DNA of 62,855 bases from a virus. The position numbers and the translations under genes are program-made. Below are positions 48,407 to 54,267 of the stretch, piece after piece. The notes below the pieces were generated by a model. It did no database searches, had not been told where the DNA came from, and was given only the letters and a program-made list of their open reading frames with translations. The stretch spans positions 1 through 62,855 of the IMG/VR virus record IMGVR_UViG_3300046543_000285, one strand, 5' to 3'. How positions within the stretch are numbered: position 1 is the first letter of the stretch; each line of letters begins with the position of its first letter.

Positions 48407-48837
48407 CAGATCGCCCCCGCATTCCGATGGATGGTTACGAAATTAGCAACCGCAACCCGCGCCACTTCCAGCCAATTGGTGCCATCAACACCATACGCCC
48501 TAGCCTTTGGAATTTGCGGGCCAATAACCGAGTACTTAGCAAGCCACTCACCAACCGCCTTACTGCCCCCCGCACCAAACCGCTTTCTGGCCCTAACAGA
48601 AAGAGTAGAATACGACGGATCATCCAGCCATTCCTGCACCAGGACAGCCATTTCTACATCGCCCTCGCTCATGAGCGACGCCCTTAAGGGCAACAGATGC
48701 TCGCGCACCTTCGCCACACCACGCTCGATATCAACAAGCCATGCCAGCGCATCATCAATGCGCTTCGTGTCAATGGATGCCGCAGGAACCGGACTCGTCG
48801 GCTCTTTGGGCTTATCGACGCACCAACTCCACATCAT
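48406..48837 (-). CDS. Hypothetical protein, 143 aa
   Basis: I place the start at MMWSWCVDKPKEP (48837), with GGAG nine bases upstream, just after the neighbour's stop; a longer version overlapping that gene is possible. Helical, with KRIDDALAWLVDIERGVAKV and VRARKRFGAGGSKAVGEWLA, the latter helix-turn-helix-like, and a C-terminal ANFVTIHRN. It could be a DNA-binding packaging accessory. Unrecognised. Confidence 0.55.
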   Translation of the reverse strand: MMWSWCVDKPKEPTSPVPAASIDTKRIDDALAWLVDIERGVAKVREHLLPLRASLMSEGDVEMAVLVQEWLDDPSYSTLSVRARKRFGAGGSKAVGEWLAKYSVIGPQIPKARAYGVDGTNWLEVARVAVANFVTIHRNAGAI

Positions 48838-48841
48838 ATGA

Positions 48842-49303
48842 CTACGCTCCGCCGCCCATTCCCACAGGCGTTGGGCTCTTCGAAGCACCGAACCCAGCCG
48901 CGAACTGATCGTCGGCCGCGCCCTCGGACGACTTGTCCGCTTGCATAATGTCCATCGCTAACTTCAGCGCCGCGCCTATCGAATCGGCAGGTTGGCCAGC
49001 GCTGCCAGTAGCACCGCCGCCTCCTCCACCACCGTTACCCCCACCAGCGCCCATAGCATCGCCCATAGCATCATCGTCGTCCTCACTCATGTCAGCGCCA
49101 CCGCCGCCGCCGCCATCGTCAGGCTCATCGCCAGCGTAGACCATGTAAGTGCCGTCAGGCGCCTTGCTGATCGTGACGACAACATCACCGCCGCTGTCGT
49201 CGCCCGCGTCAGGCGCAGGCGCATCGCCAGGCCCAGCGCCGCCAGCCATGGCCCCGGGGTCAGGCGGCGGCATCACACCAGCGCCGGGAGGAGGAAGCGC
49301 CAT
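48842..49303 (-). CDS. Low-complexity Gly/Asp-rich protein, 153 aa
   Basis: Mostly Gly, Ala, Asp and Pro, with a Gly-rich run broken by Asn near residues 87-97 and an acidic run (EDDDD). A short folded-looking segment (VVVTISKAPDGTYMVYAG) and an amphipathic helix (IGAALKLAMDIMQAD) are present. Proteins with this VTI..DGTY.V segment lie near terminase genes in several phages. Probably disordered; role unknown. Confidence 0.55.
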   Translation of the reverse strand: MALPPPGAGVMPPPDPGAMAGGAGPGDAPAPDAGDDSGGDVVVTISKAPDGTYMVYAGDEPDDGGGGGGADMSEDDDDAMGDAMGAGGGNGGGGGGGATGSAGQPADSIGAALKLAMDIMQADKSSEGAADDQFAAGFGASKSPTPVGMGGGA

Positions 49304-49304
49304 T

Positions 49305-49613
49305 TCAGGGCGCCGTGGTGACGGGCGGTACGGCAGGCATGACGCCAGGGATCGCCTCTAGCTTCGTGCCAATCTCGTTCAACGCATCAACCTGCGCCTG
49401 CGTGATGGTATCGCCAGCCGACATCTGGGCAGTGAGGGCGGCAACATCGGCCGCCACGGCAGCCACATCCGCAGAGATGCGAGCGGTTGCGGCATCAAGC
49501 TGTGCGCTGAGAGACGTGCTCATGGTTTTTATCTCCGTGTAAATCCGTTGAAGTTCAGGAGCGATTGCCCTGACAACAGCCTCTGCGATCGAGTGGATGA
49601 AATGCAAAGGCAT
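49305..49613 (-). CDS. Short coiled-coil protein, 102 aa
   Basis: An N-terminal helix (MPLHFIHSIAEAVVRAIAPE), then an Ala/Asp heptad region (LSAQLDAATARISADVAAVA), ending in a Pro/Val tail. An internal ATG (MSTSLSAQL, 49523) is an alternative start. It is the first gene after the presumed late promoter. Similar short coiled coils with ITQAQVDALN-type motifs are common in phages; role unknown. Confidence 0.55.
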   Translation of the reverse strand: MPLHFIHSIAEAVVRAIAPELQRIYTEIKTMSTSLSAQLDAATARISADVAAVAADVAALTAQMSAGDTITQAQVDALNEIGTKLEAIPGVMPAVPPVTTAP

Positions 49614-49797
49614 AAGTCCTTGATATCGTTAACGGCGCTGTGGCTGTCCGCGCCTATCTGTGCCGGTCTGGTTCGCTGTCGGACCCATTATAGAGGACCG
49701 CGCGGGAGTTGCGATCTAGGCTGTTCACCACAACCACCTCAGATTGTATTTCTCAACCACCAGTTACGTCCGATAAGTTCTTGTTTGCGGACGGAAC
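49614..49797 (-). promoter_or_regulatory. Probable late promoter region with consensus -10 TATAAT
   Basis: On the minus strand a perfect TATAAT occurs at 49692-49687, about 75 bp before the first packaging-operon gene. No consensus -35 lies 16-18 bp upstream (the sequence there is about ATCGCA), which would fit a promoter that needs an activator or reads through an antiterminator. No gene in this stretch. Confidence 0.45.
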
Positions 49798-50244
49798 CTA
49801 TCGCAACGCCCGACCCACTGCCGCATCCGAACCCGGCCGCACCCTCTCGGCACGATCGATAGACGTGGTCAGCTTCGCGCGCTGCTTGTCATCCGTGTGA
49901 CCCTTGAATAGGTGATCACACACGCGATCGATGTCGGCCTGAACGCCAGTCGAGGGCGTCTCGCTGCCATCGTCTTCTGGAAGACGCGACACCAACTCGC
50001 GGACCATCGCGATCTCGCCTTGAAGCTGATCAATTGTAGTCTTTAGAAAACTGATCTGCTTAGCAGTTTCAATAACATGCATCGATGCCAGACGCTCCTG
50101 CAAATCATGCCACTCAGGATCGCCAAGAGGATTGGACCGCGACGGCGGTTCTGGCTCATTCGCCGCAGATCCATCATCGTCTGACCACTTAACCACCTCG
50201 CCCTCCCAAGCCTCCCAAGCGCGCCGGTTCTCTTCTACGGTCAT
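49798..50244 (-). CDS. Hypothetical helical protein, 148 aa
   Basis: ATG 50244 overlaps the NusG-like stop (TGATG). Acidic N-terminus with several Trp, then a helical region (ETAKQISFLKTTIDQLQGEI, AMVRELVSRL) suggestive of a coiled coil, and a C-terminal DDKQRAKLTTSIDRAERVRP. It could be a partner of the NusG-like factor. Unrecognised. Confidence 0.55.
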   Translation of the reverse strand: MTVEENRRAWEAWEGEVVKWSDDDGSAANEPEPPSRSNPLGDPEWHDLQERLASMHVIETAKQISFLKTTIDQLQGEIAMVRELVSRLPEDDGSETPSTGVQADIDRVCDHLFKGHTDDKQRAKLTTSIDRAERVRPGSDAAVGRALR

Positions 50245-50834
50245 CACGCCACCAACTCCACCGCATCGCGCCGAAAGCTAAACTCTCGATCGATCTCTGC
50301 AAAGAACAACAAGACGCGATCTTTATTAGAACGCTTGCAGATACCAGTGAGATGCGAAAAGTGCCCCTCGCGCGCACGCGCCTTATCATCAACCTTCAGC
50401 TTGTGCGCTAAAACCTGGCGCTCTACCACGAAGGTAGCCTCGCATTCGGCCCTCAGACGCTCCACGGCGGCATCGGGAACGTTGGCTGGCATTCTAGTGG
50501 TGGGCGACAACAGAAAGCGCCCAACCTCGCCACAACCCTGCCGTGACGTAGCGTCGCGCCCCCACTCAATCGCATTCACGTCGAAGCGCGCCAACGTGTA
50601 GCCTACCAACGCCGCCACCTCGTGCCGATCGGCACCGTGCCAGCGTTCAATCATCAACGGGAGGTAGGTTTCCATGCCGAGACGACGAAGTGCCAAATCG
50701 GCTTGTCGCTCGAAACGCGGGCGGGCGTGGAATACGTGCCATCGAATGCCGCTGCGGGGCAAAAATCGCGTCTCAGTGCGATTTACCCCACTGTCTGAGG
50801 ATAACTTACCCATTTCGCGAATGTCAAGCCCCAT
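50244..50834 (-). CDS. NusG/RfaH-like transcription factor, 196 aa
   Basis: An NGN-type domain starts at residue 31 (RWHVFHARPRFERQADLALR then RLGMETYLPLMIERW), matching the WYVLHTKPRQE...YLPL pattern of NusG/RfaH. The C-terminal 50 residues contain a KOW-like segment (DDKARAREGHFSHLTGICKR, then RVLLFFAEIDREFSFRRDAV). These proteins bind elongating RNA polymerase and suppress pausing or termination. Placed just ahead of the late operon, it probably acts as the phage's late antiterminator. The start at 50834 has GGAG six bases upstream. Confidence 0.8.
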   Translation of the reverse strand: MGLDIREMGKLSSDSGVNRTETRFLPRSGIRWHVFHARPRFERQADLALRRLGMETYLPLMIERWHGADRHEVAALVGYTLARFDVNAIEWGRDATSRQGCGEVGRFLLSPTTRMPANVPDAAVERLRAECEATFVVERQVLAHKLKVDDKARAREGHFSHLTGICKRSNKDRVLLFFAEIDREFSFRRDAVELVA

Positions 50835-51456
50835 GATGGTCTCCTGTGCCGCGCCGTGGCGACAAAACCGCAATACGCCGCGTGGTTCGATTTGGGGTGG
50901 CCACCACACGAGCCGCCTCGTCTGGTGTAATTGCCATCTCAACCCTGAGTTTTCTGGCCTCTTCCTCAGTCAGATGCGGGTCCACCCATGCGCGTCGCCG
51001 CACATTAGCCACCGCGACATCGAGCAACGGAATTACCCGGTCAACAGAGTGCTTGACCCATTCCGAAGCGCCTTCCTCGACCAGCAGAAGCTGGAAAAGC
51101 TCGGTTTCCACTTCCTTCGCTGATTCCGGTCTGACCTGCACAAAATAAACCATCTCTATTTTCAGAGATGCTGCACGCGACGCCAAGTTAGAAGTCATAC
51201 CAGCCTTAACCCGGCCGGTAGCCGATTGCCCCACGTAAACAAACGCCTCGCCAGTGGCGGTGCCCACATGACCAGAGGTAATCTTGGCTCTAACCCGCTT
51301 CGCCGCCCATTGAGCCGGCATTCGTCCTTTGTCAGGACTGCGATGGCGTTTGTTTAAAGCTGCGGACAGCCCATTCATTGGTTTGTCAAGCCTTTCCAAA
51401 ATTGTATATACGACATCCTGACACCCTACTGACATAACAGTACTGCTGCCATTCAT
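50824..51456 (-). CDS. T5orf172/GIY-YIG-type nuclease, about 210 aa
   Basis: The core AFVYVGQSATGRVKAGMTSN then LASRAASLKIEMVYFVQVRP and SAKEVETELFQLLL follows the T5orf172 (MUG113) layout: VYV...VK.GMT.N...R...L...E..L. This is a GIY-YIG-related nuclease group of phages. The first 70 residues are basic (KRHRSPDKGRMPAQWAAKRV) and may bind DNA, as may the Arg-rich tail. The start is uncertain (51456, 51435 or 51378). It is the second GIY-YIG relative in the genome, with the 3953-4297 protein. Confidence 0.7.
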   Translation of the reverse strand: MNGSSTVMSVGCQDVVYTILERLDKPMNGLSAALNKRHRSPDKGRMPAQWAAKRVRAKITSGHVGTATGEAFVYVGQSATGRVKAGMTSNLASRAASLKIEMVYFVQVRPESAKEVETELFQLLLVEEGASEWVKHSVDRVIPLLDVAVANVRRRAWVDPHLTEEEARKLRVEMAITPDEAARVVATPNRTTRRIAVLSPRRGTGDHHGA

Positions 51457-51471
51457 TCTCAATCATGAGAC

Positions 51472-51501
51472 TTGACTGAGTAGGGCCAACGGCCCTACAA
51501 C
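51472..51501 (+). promoter_or_regulatory. Promoter with palindromic operator for the small-gene/HTH operon
   Basis: -35 TTGACT (51472-51477), 18-bp spacer, -10 TACAAC (51496-51501). A perfect palindrome, GTAGGGCC-AAC-GGCCCTAC (51480-51498), fills the spacer and runs into the -10. It reads into 51532-53084, an operon ending with an HTH gene. Autoregulation through this site, as in acr-aca operons, is the natural reading. Confidence 0.75.
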
Positions 51502-51531
51502 ACTCGAACGGCCAAGACGAGGAACGGACCA

Positions 51532-51795
51532 ATGACCTACAGCACCACAACCTACCGGACGCTTCGCAACACTCGCCTGCTGGATAAGGGCGAATTGGAT
51601 GGAAAGCGGTTCATTCGGTGCATTCCTCCGCATGGTCTTTCGGCTTCTGAGCGGACTGAGGTTGTGTTGCTGGCTCTGCGTGAGATTGGGGAGCCTGGGC
51701 TTTGCTTGGCGAGTAATCCTGACTTTGGTGGGGATTACCTGCGGGTCGAAACCCACACCGCTACGTATGCCCTCGTCTGCCAGATGCTTTCCTAA
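51532..51795 (+). CDS. Small protein, first gene of an acr-aca-like operon, 87 aa
   Basis: First of five unrecognised small genes driven by the palindrome-containing promoter. It begins MTYSTTTYRTLRNTRLLDKG and continues with alternating strands and a helix (ASERTEVVLLALREIGEPGL) and ETHTATYALVCQML at the end, suggesting a compact alpha/beta domain. GAGGAACGG precedes the ATG. A candidate anti-defence protein by context only. Confidence 0.6.
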   Translation: MTYSTTTYRTLRNTRLLDKGELDGKRFIRCIPPHGLSASERTEVVLLALREIGEPGLCLASNPDFGGDYLRVETHTATYALVCQMLS

Positions 51796-51840
51796 CAACC
51801 ACCCCGAGGCGATCAAGCCAGGGCAACAAGGAACCGGAAA

Positions 51841-52071
51841 ATGACCAACCAGATAACCACCGAAGAACTCGCAGCCCTGCAAGCCTTTGCCGCCGAGAGT
51901 GGTCGTTGCTGGAAGCGTGATCTGATGAACACCTACTGGTACAACGCTCGCATCTGGCGCGACGCAGACGGCTCCACGTTCCACGGCTCGGTGCTGCACG
52001 GGCTTCGCAATCGCCTTGGCGCTTCGTGGCTTGTTGGTTTCAAGCTTCCCACCACCCAGACGGAGGGCTGA
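51841..52071 (+). CDS. Small protein of the acr-aca-like operon, 76 aa
   Basis: Reads MTNQITTEELAALQAFAAES, then RCWKRDLMNTYWYNARIWRD and a Gly/His-rich loop (GSTFHGSVLHGLRNRLGASW). A helix followed by an aromatic-rich region, small and single-domain. AAGGAACC precedes the start. It ends 3 bp before the next gene. No family is recognised. Confidence 0.6.
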   Translation: MTNQITTEELAALQAFAAESGRCWKRDLMNTYWYNARIWRDADGSTFHGSVLHGLRNRLGASWLVGFKLPTTQTEG

Positions 52072-52074
52072 GCG

Positions 52075-52260
52075 ATGACCCAAGAAATCGCAATGGTAAT
52101 CTACCCGCAAGGATCGCGTTGGCTTTGGCATATCACGGTCGATGGCGTGAAGCAGGCGCAAGACACGCGGCGCGCTTATGGGACGCTCAGCGGCGCAGTC
52201 GCTGCCGCGCGACAGGCGCACATCGACTACATGGCTCGCTTCGCGCCAGTGGAGGGCTGA
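52075..52260 (+). CDS. Small protein of the acr-aca-like operon, 61 aa
   Basis: Start 3 bp after the previous stop, inside the recurrent module GGAGGGCTGAGCG-ATG. Two strands with Trp (SRWLWHITVDGVKQAQDTRR), then a helix (GTLSGAVAAARQAHIDYMAR). It resembles small one-helix-packed-on-a-sheet proteins. No family is recognised. Confidence 0.6.
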   Translation: MTQEIAMVIYPQGSRWLWHITVDGVKQAQDTRRAYGTLSGAVAAARQAHIDYMARFAPVEG

Positions 52261-52263
52261 CCA

Positions 52264-52566
52264 ATGACCATCACCTACGAAGCCACCCAAGAACGCCCGA
52301 ACTACTGGGACGGCCTGCGCCACGATCGGCGCGCTGACGATGGTCGCAATGGCGACTGGCGCATGTCGCACACCCGGGTGGCTCGCGAGTGCGCGACGCT
52401 GGAGGACGCCGAGAAGTATGCGCGTCGCATTCTGGGCCAGCGGCCGGGGGTGCCGGTTGAGATAACCCGGCGCGAGAGAGATTTTTACCAAGTGACAGTC
52501 GTCGCCAGGGTGTCGCGTGACGCGTTGGGGCGCACTTGGACTGACATTTTGCAGTGGGAGGTTTGA
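52264..52566 (+). CDS. Small protein of the acr-aca-like operon, 100 aa
   Basis: Start 3 bp after the previous stop with GGAGGGCTGACCA upstream. Charged N-terminal half (YWDGLRHDRRADDGRNGDWR), a helix (ATLEDAEKYARRILGQRPGV) and a two-strand C-terminus (FYQVTVVARVSRDALGRTW). The T.EDAEKYARRI piece resembles small domains in other phage accessory proteins. Function unknown. Confidence 0.6.
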   Translation: MTITYEATQERPNYWDGLRHDRRADDGRNGDWRMSHTRVARECATLEDAEKYARRILGQRPGVPVEITRRERDFYQVTVVARVSRDALGRTWTDILQWEV

Positions 52567-52569
52567 GCG

Positions 52570-52827
52570 ATGGCCAAGCTTGCAATCCCCACGATCCACA
52601 TGAACGGCACTGCGGCCCAAGACCTCCTTTCCGACATCTGCGCTGCGCTTGAAGCTATTCGTAACGCTGAAGAGGCGATGAAGGCCGTCTGCCCGAACGG
52701 TCGCGATTATTACCCGCAGGGGCCAGACGCGATCCAAGAGGCGCTCCGACAGCACGCCAATCGCCTGCACAACCTCAGAGCCGTCTATTCCGAACTGGAA
52801 GAGATCGGCGAAGCGATCACCAGTTGA
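52570..52827 (+). CDS. Small helical protein of the acr-aca-like operon, 85 aa
   Basis: Start 3 bp after the previous stop, same GGGAGGTTTGAGCG module. Apart from the N-terminus (MAKLAIPTIHMNGTAAQDLL) it is helical (SDICAALEAIRNAEEAMKAV, ALRQHANRLHNLRAVYSELE). The stop overlaps the TTG start of the HTH gene, so the two are coupled. Function unknown. Confidence 0.65.
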   Translation: MAKLAIPTIHMNGTAAQDLLSDICAALEAIRNAEEAMKAVCPNGRDYYPQGPDAIQEALRQHANRLHNLRAVYSELEEIGEAITS

Positions 52828-53084
52828 CACCCACCGAAATCCGCTCCCGCCGCCTGTCCTTGGGGCTAACCCAGGGGCAGGTTGCGCGTTTGATCGGGGT
52901 GGATGCGCGTACGTGGAGGAGGTGGGAGATGTCCACCCCCACGCTACAGCCCCCCAGAACGTCGGAGACGGCGCCCAGCGTCTCCTCCGCCCGTTGTATG
53001 CCAGAACCGGTCCAGCGCCTTCTACGCCTCTGTGAGCGCCCGGAGGTGAGGGGGTGGCTGGAGGAGGAGATTGCTCAAAACTGA
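52824..53084 (+). CDS. HTH regulator, Aca-like, 86 aa
   Basis: Last gene of the operon. TEIRSRRLSLGLTQGQVARL then IGVDARTWRRWEM is a helix-turn-helix in which the ARTWRRWE recognition helix resembles the anti-CRISPR-associated (Aca) regulators. The C-terminus MPEPVQRLLRLCERPEVRGW is helical. It starts at TTG inside the previous stop (TTGA), which would keep its level low, and it probably binds the palindrome at 51480-51498. It could also be an ordinary XRE regulator. Confidence 0.75.
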   Translation: MTPTEIRSRRLSLGLTQGQVARLIGVDARTWRRWEMSTPTLQPPRTSETAPSVSSARCMPEPVQRLLRLCERPEVRGWLEEEIAQN

Positions 53085-53103
53085 CTGCGCACTTTTGAGC
53101 AAT
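53070..53103. terminator. 11-bp perfect inverted repeat between convergent operons
   Basis: ATTGCTCAAAA (53070-53080) and TTTTGAGCAAT (53093-53103) with a 12-base loop; it covers the stop of the HTH gene and precedes the stop of the leftward operon at 53115. The T-run on each strand's 3' arm and the convergent setting suggest a bidirectional terminator. The stem is AT-rich and would be weak, so a protein-binding role is an alternative. Confidence 0.6.
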
Positions 53104-53114
53104 GAGCAATCCAG

Positions 53115-53678
53115 TCACGCCGCCACCTTCGGATCGTGCAGAAACGCGAACTCGGAATCCACCGCCCAATCGTGGGCGTAGCCTTCCGATCGTTGGACGG
53201 TTGACCGAACGCGTGCGCCGGGGAAGTGAACCTTGGCCTGGTAAGTGACTTCCAGCGTCGGGAGGACATTGGCCAACTCTTCCATCGTCCAAACGACACG
53301 CTCGCGCGCGGCTCCCTGGTCGTGCTGGAGGGCGCTGGCCTCCGCAAAGGTCCGACACACCACCAGCACGCGCCCATCGGCCAGCGGGGCTTCCCAGTGG
53401 TCGCCTGGATCGATGCGCGCGTGTCCCCTCGCCTCCGCTTCAGCCTCCATGGCGCGAATGGCCTGGGCGATCTTTGGGGCGAGACGCTCGACGGCGGCGG
53501 CGTCGCCATGGGCGATGGCTGTGGCATAGCGTCGCCAGCCTTCTCTCCAGTTGGTCAACGTGCCGGCACTCACGAGGGACTCCAATCTAGCCACGCCCCA
53601 GCGTAGCTCAGCTGCCCGCGCCACGGCGTCGGTGGGAACGATGGCTACCTGGATGCGATCGTGGTCGGTGGGGGTCAC
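53115..53678 (-). CDS. Hypothetical protein, 187 aa
   Basis: Starts at a GTG overlapping the upstream stop (GTGA). N-terminal helices (VARAAELRWGVARLESLVSA, WREGWRRYATAIAHGDAAAV, RLAPKIAQAIRAMEAEAEAR) and a C-terminal alpha/beta part (DHWEAPLADGRVLVVCRTFA, WTMEELANVLPTLEVTYQAK). It is the last gene of the replication operon. No family is recognised. Confidence 0.6.
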   Translation of the reverse strand: MTPTDHDRIQVAIVPTDAVARAAELRWGVARLESLVSAGTLTNWREGWRRYATAIAHGDAAAVERLAPKIAQAIRAMEAEAEARGHARIDPGDHWEAPLADGRVLVVCRTFAEASALQHDQGAARERVVWTMEELANVLPTLEVTYQAKVHFPGARVRSTVQRSEGYAHDWAVDSEFAFLHDPKVAA

Positions 53679-53860
53679 GGTGTTTTCCTTCCCAGAATTT
53701 CCTGCCACTCGGCGTTCACCTTGGCCCGCCACTCCTCCATCGCCTGCTTGGTCCATGGGCGCAGGTTACCGATGGCTGGTCCGGTCAAGCCGCAGCAGCA
53801 GGCGTCGTTCTCGTTGTCTGGCCAGAAGAGGCAATCGGGGTGGTGGGTGAGGTCGGTCAT
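53675..53860 (-). CDS. Small zinc-binding-like protein, 61 aa
   Basis: HHPDCLFWPDNENDACCCGL suggests a metal site (H-x3-C...C-C-C). The C-terminus is a helix (TKQAMEEWRAKVNAEWQEIL). ATGA and GTGA overlaps at both ends. This type of short HxxxC...CxC protein is frequent in phages of alphaproteobacteria; role unknown. Confidence 0.6.
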   Translation of the reverse strand: MTDLTHHPDCLFWPDNENDACCCGLTGPAIGNLRPWTKQAMEEWRAKVNAEWQEILGRKTP

Positions 53861-54267
53861 TGGGCGCGCTTCTTACTAACGCGTTTGCCTGGCGCCTTGC
53901 ATCGATCACACCGGCGACGCGGCCATCTGAACGAGCTAGCTGTCGTCACCACGAAGGTTACCCCGCACCGTGGGCACTCCGTTTTCCAAACCGTGAACGA
54001 TGTCAGCCTACCTGTGTGGCTGGTATACGGGCGCGTCTCAACAAACCGATATTCCTGCCCTTCCCAAAGCATCACCTCTCCAGCTAGCGGGACATTCTCA
54101 CCCCTGTCCCGATCAGACGCATCCCTTTCCGCACAAGACTTGAGGGGGACAAAGCCACCACCACCTTCTAGGTGGCTTTGTCCCCCAAAAGTGTCCCGGG
54201 ACATTTTGTCCGTCATGTCCCTTGAATGTCCCTCTGCCAAAAGATGTCCCTCTATTCGGTTTCGCAT
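53857..54267 (-). CDS. Zinc-ribbon protein carrying an iteron-like repeat field, 136 aa
   Basis: ATG 54267 overlaps the primase-helicase stop. The C-terminal half holds a zinc ribbon (CPRCGVTFVVTTASSFRWPR then CDRCK) and a basic tail (GKRVSKKRAQ). The N-terminal half is low-complexity and reads through the TGTCCC/GGGACA repeats and a 16-bp perfect inverted repeat, so here the DNA rather than the protein seems to be selected. It may be a replication accessory protein. Confidence 0.65.
   Translation of the reverse strand: MRNRIEGHLLAEGHSRDMTDKMSRDTFGGQSHLEGGGGFVPLKSCAERDASDRDRGENVPLAGEVMLWEGQEYRFVETRPYTSHTGRLTSFTVWKTECPRCGVTFVVTTASSFRWPRRRCDRCKAPGKRVSKKRAQ
54089..54250. repeat. Iteron-like field of TGTCCC/GGGACA sites with a 16-bp palindrome
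   Basis: Nine exact hexamers in 162 bp: TGTCCC at 54105, 54179, 54192, 54216, 54227 and 54245; GGGACA at 54089, 54146 and 54198. A perfect 16-bp inverted repeat (54144-54159 with 54171-54186, 11-base loop) and the palindrome TGTCCCGGGACA (54192-54203) are included. It lies directly downstream of the primase-helicase gene, inside the next gene, as lambda ori lies inside O. Candidate replication origin or initiator-binding site. Confidence 0.7.

Noticed and set aside
51463-53358. A 631-codon open frame on the minus strand
   Set aside because: It lies antisense to six plus-strand genes that have ribosome sites, tight 3-bp or overlapping junctions and protein-like sequence. The minus translation is Arg/Pro/Gly/His-rich with no domain. 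It is a long shadow frame of a GC-rich region.
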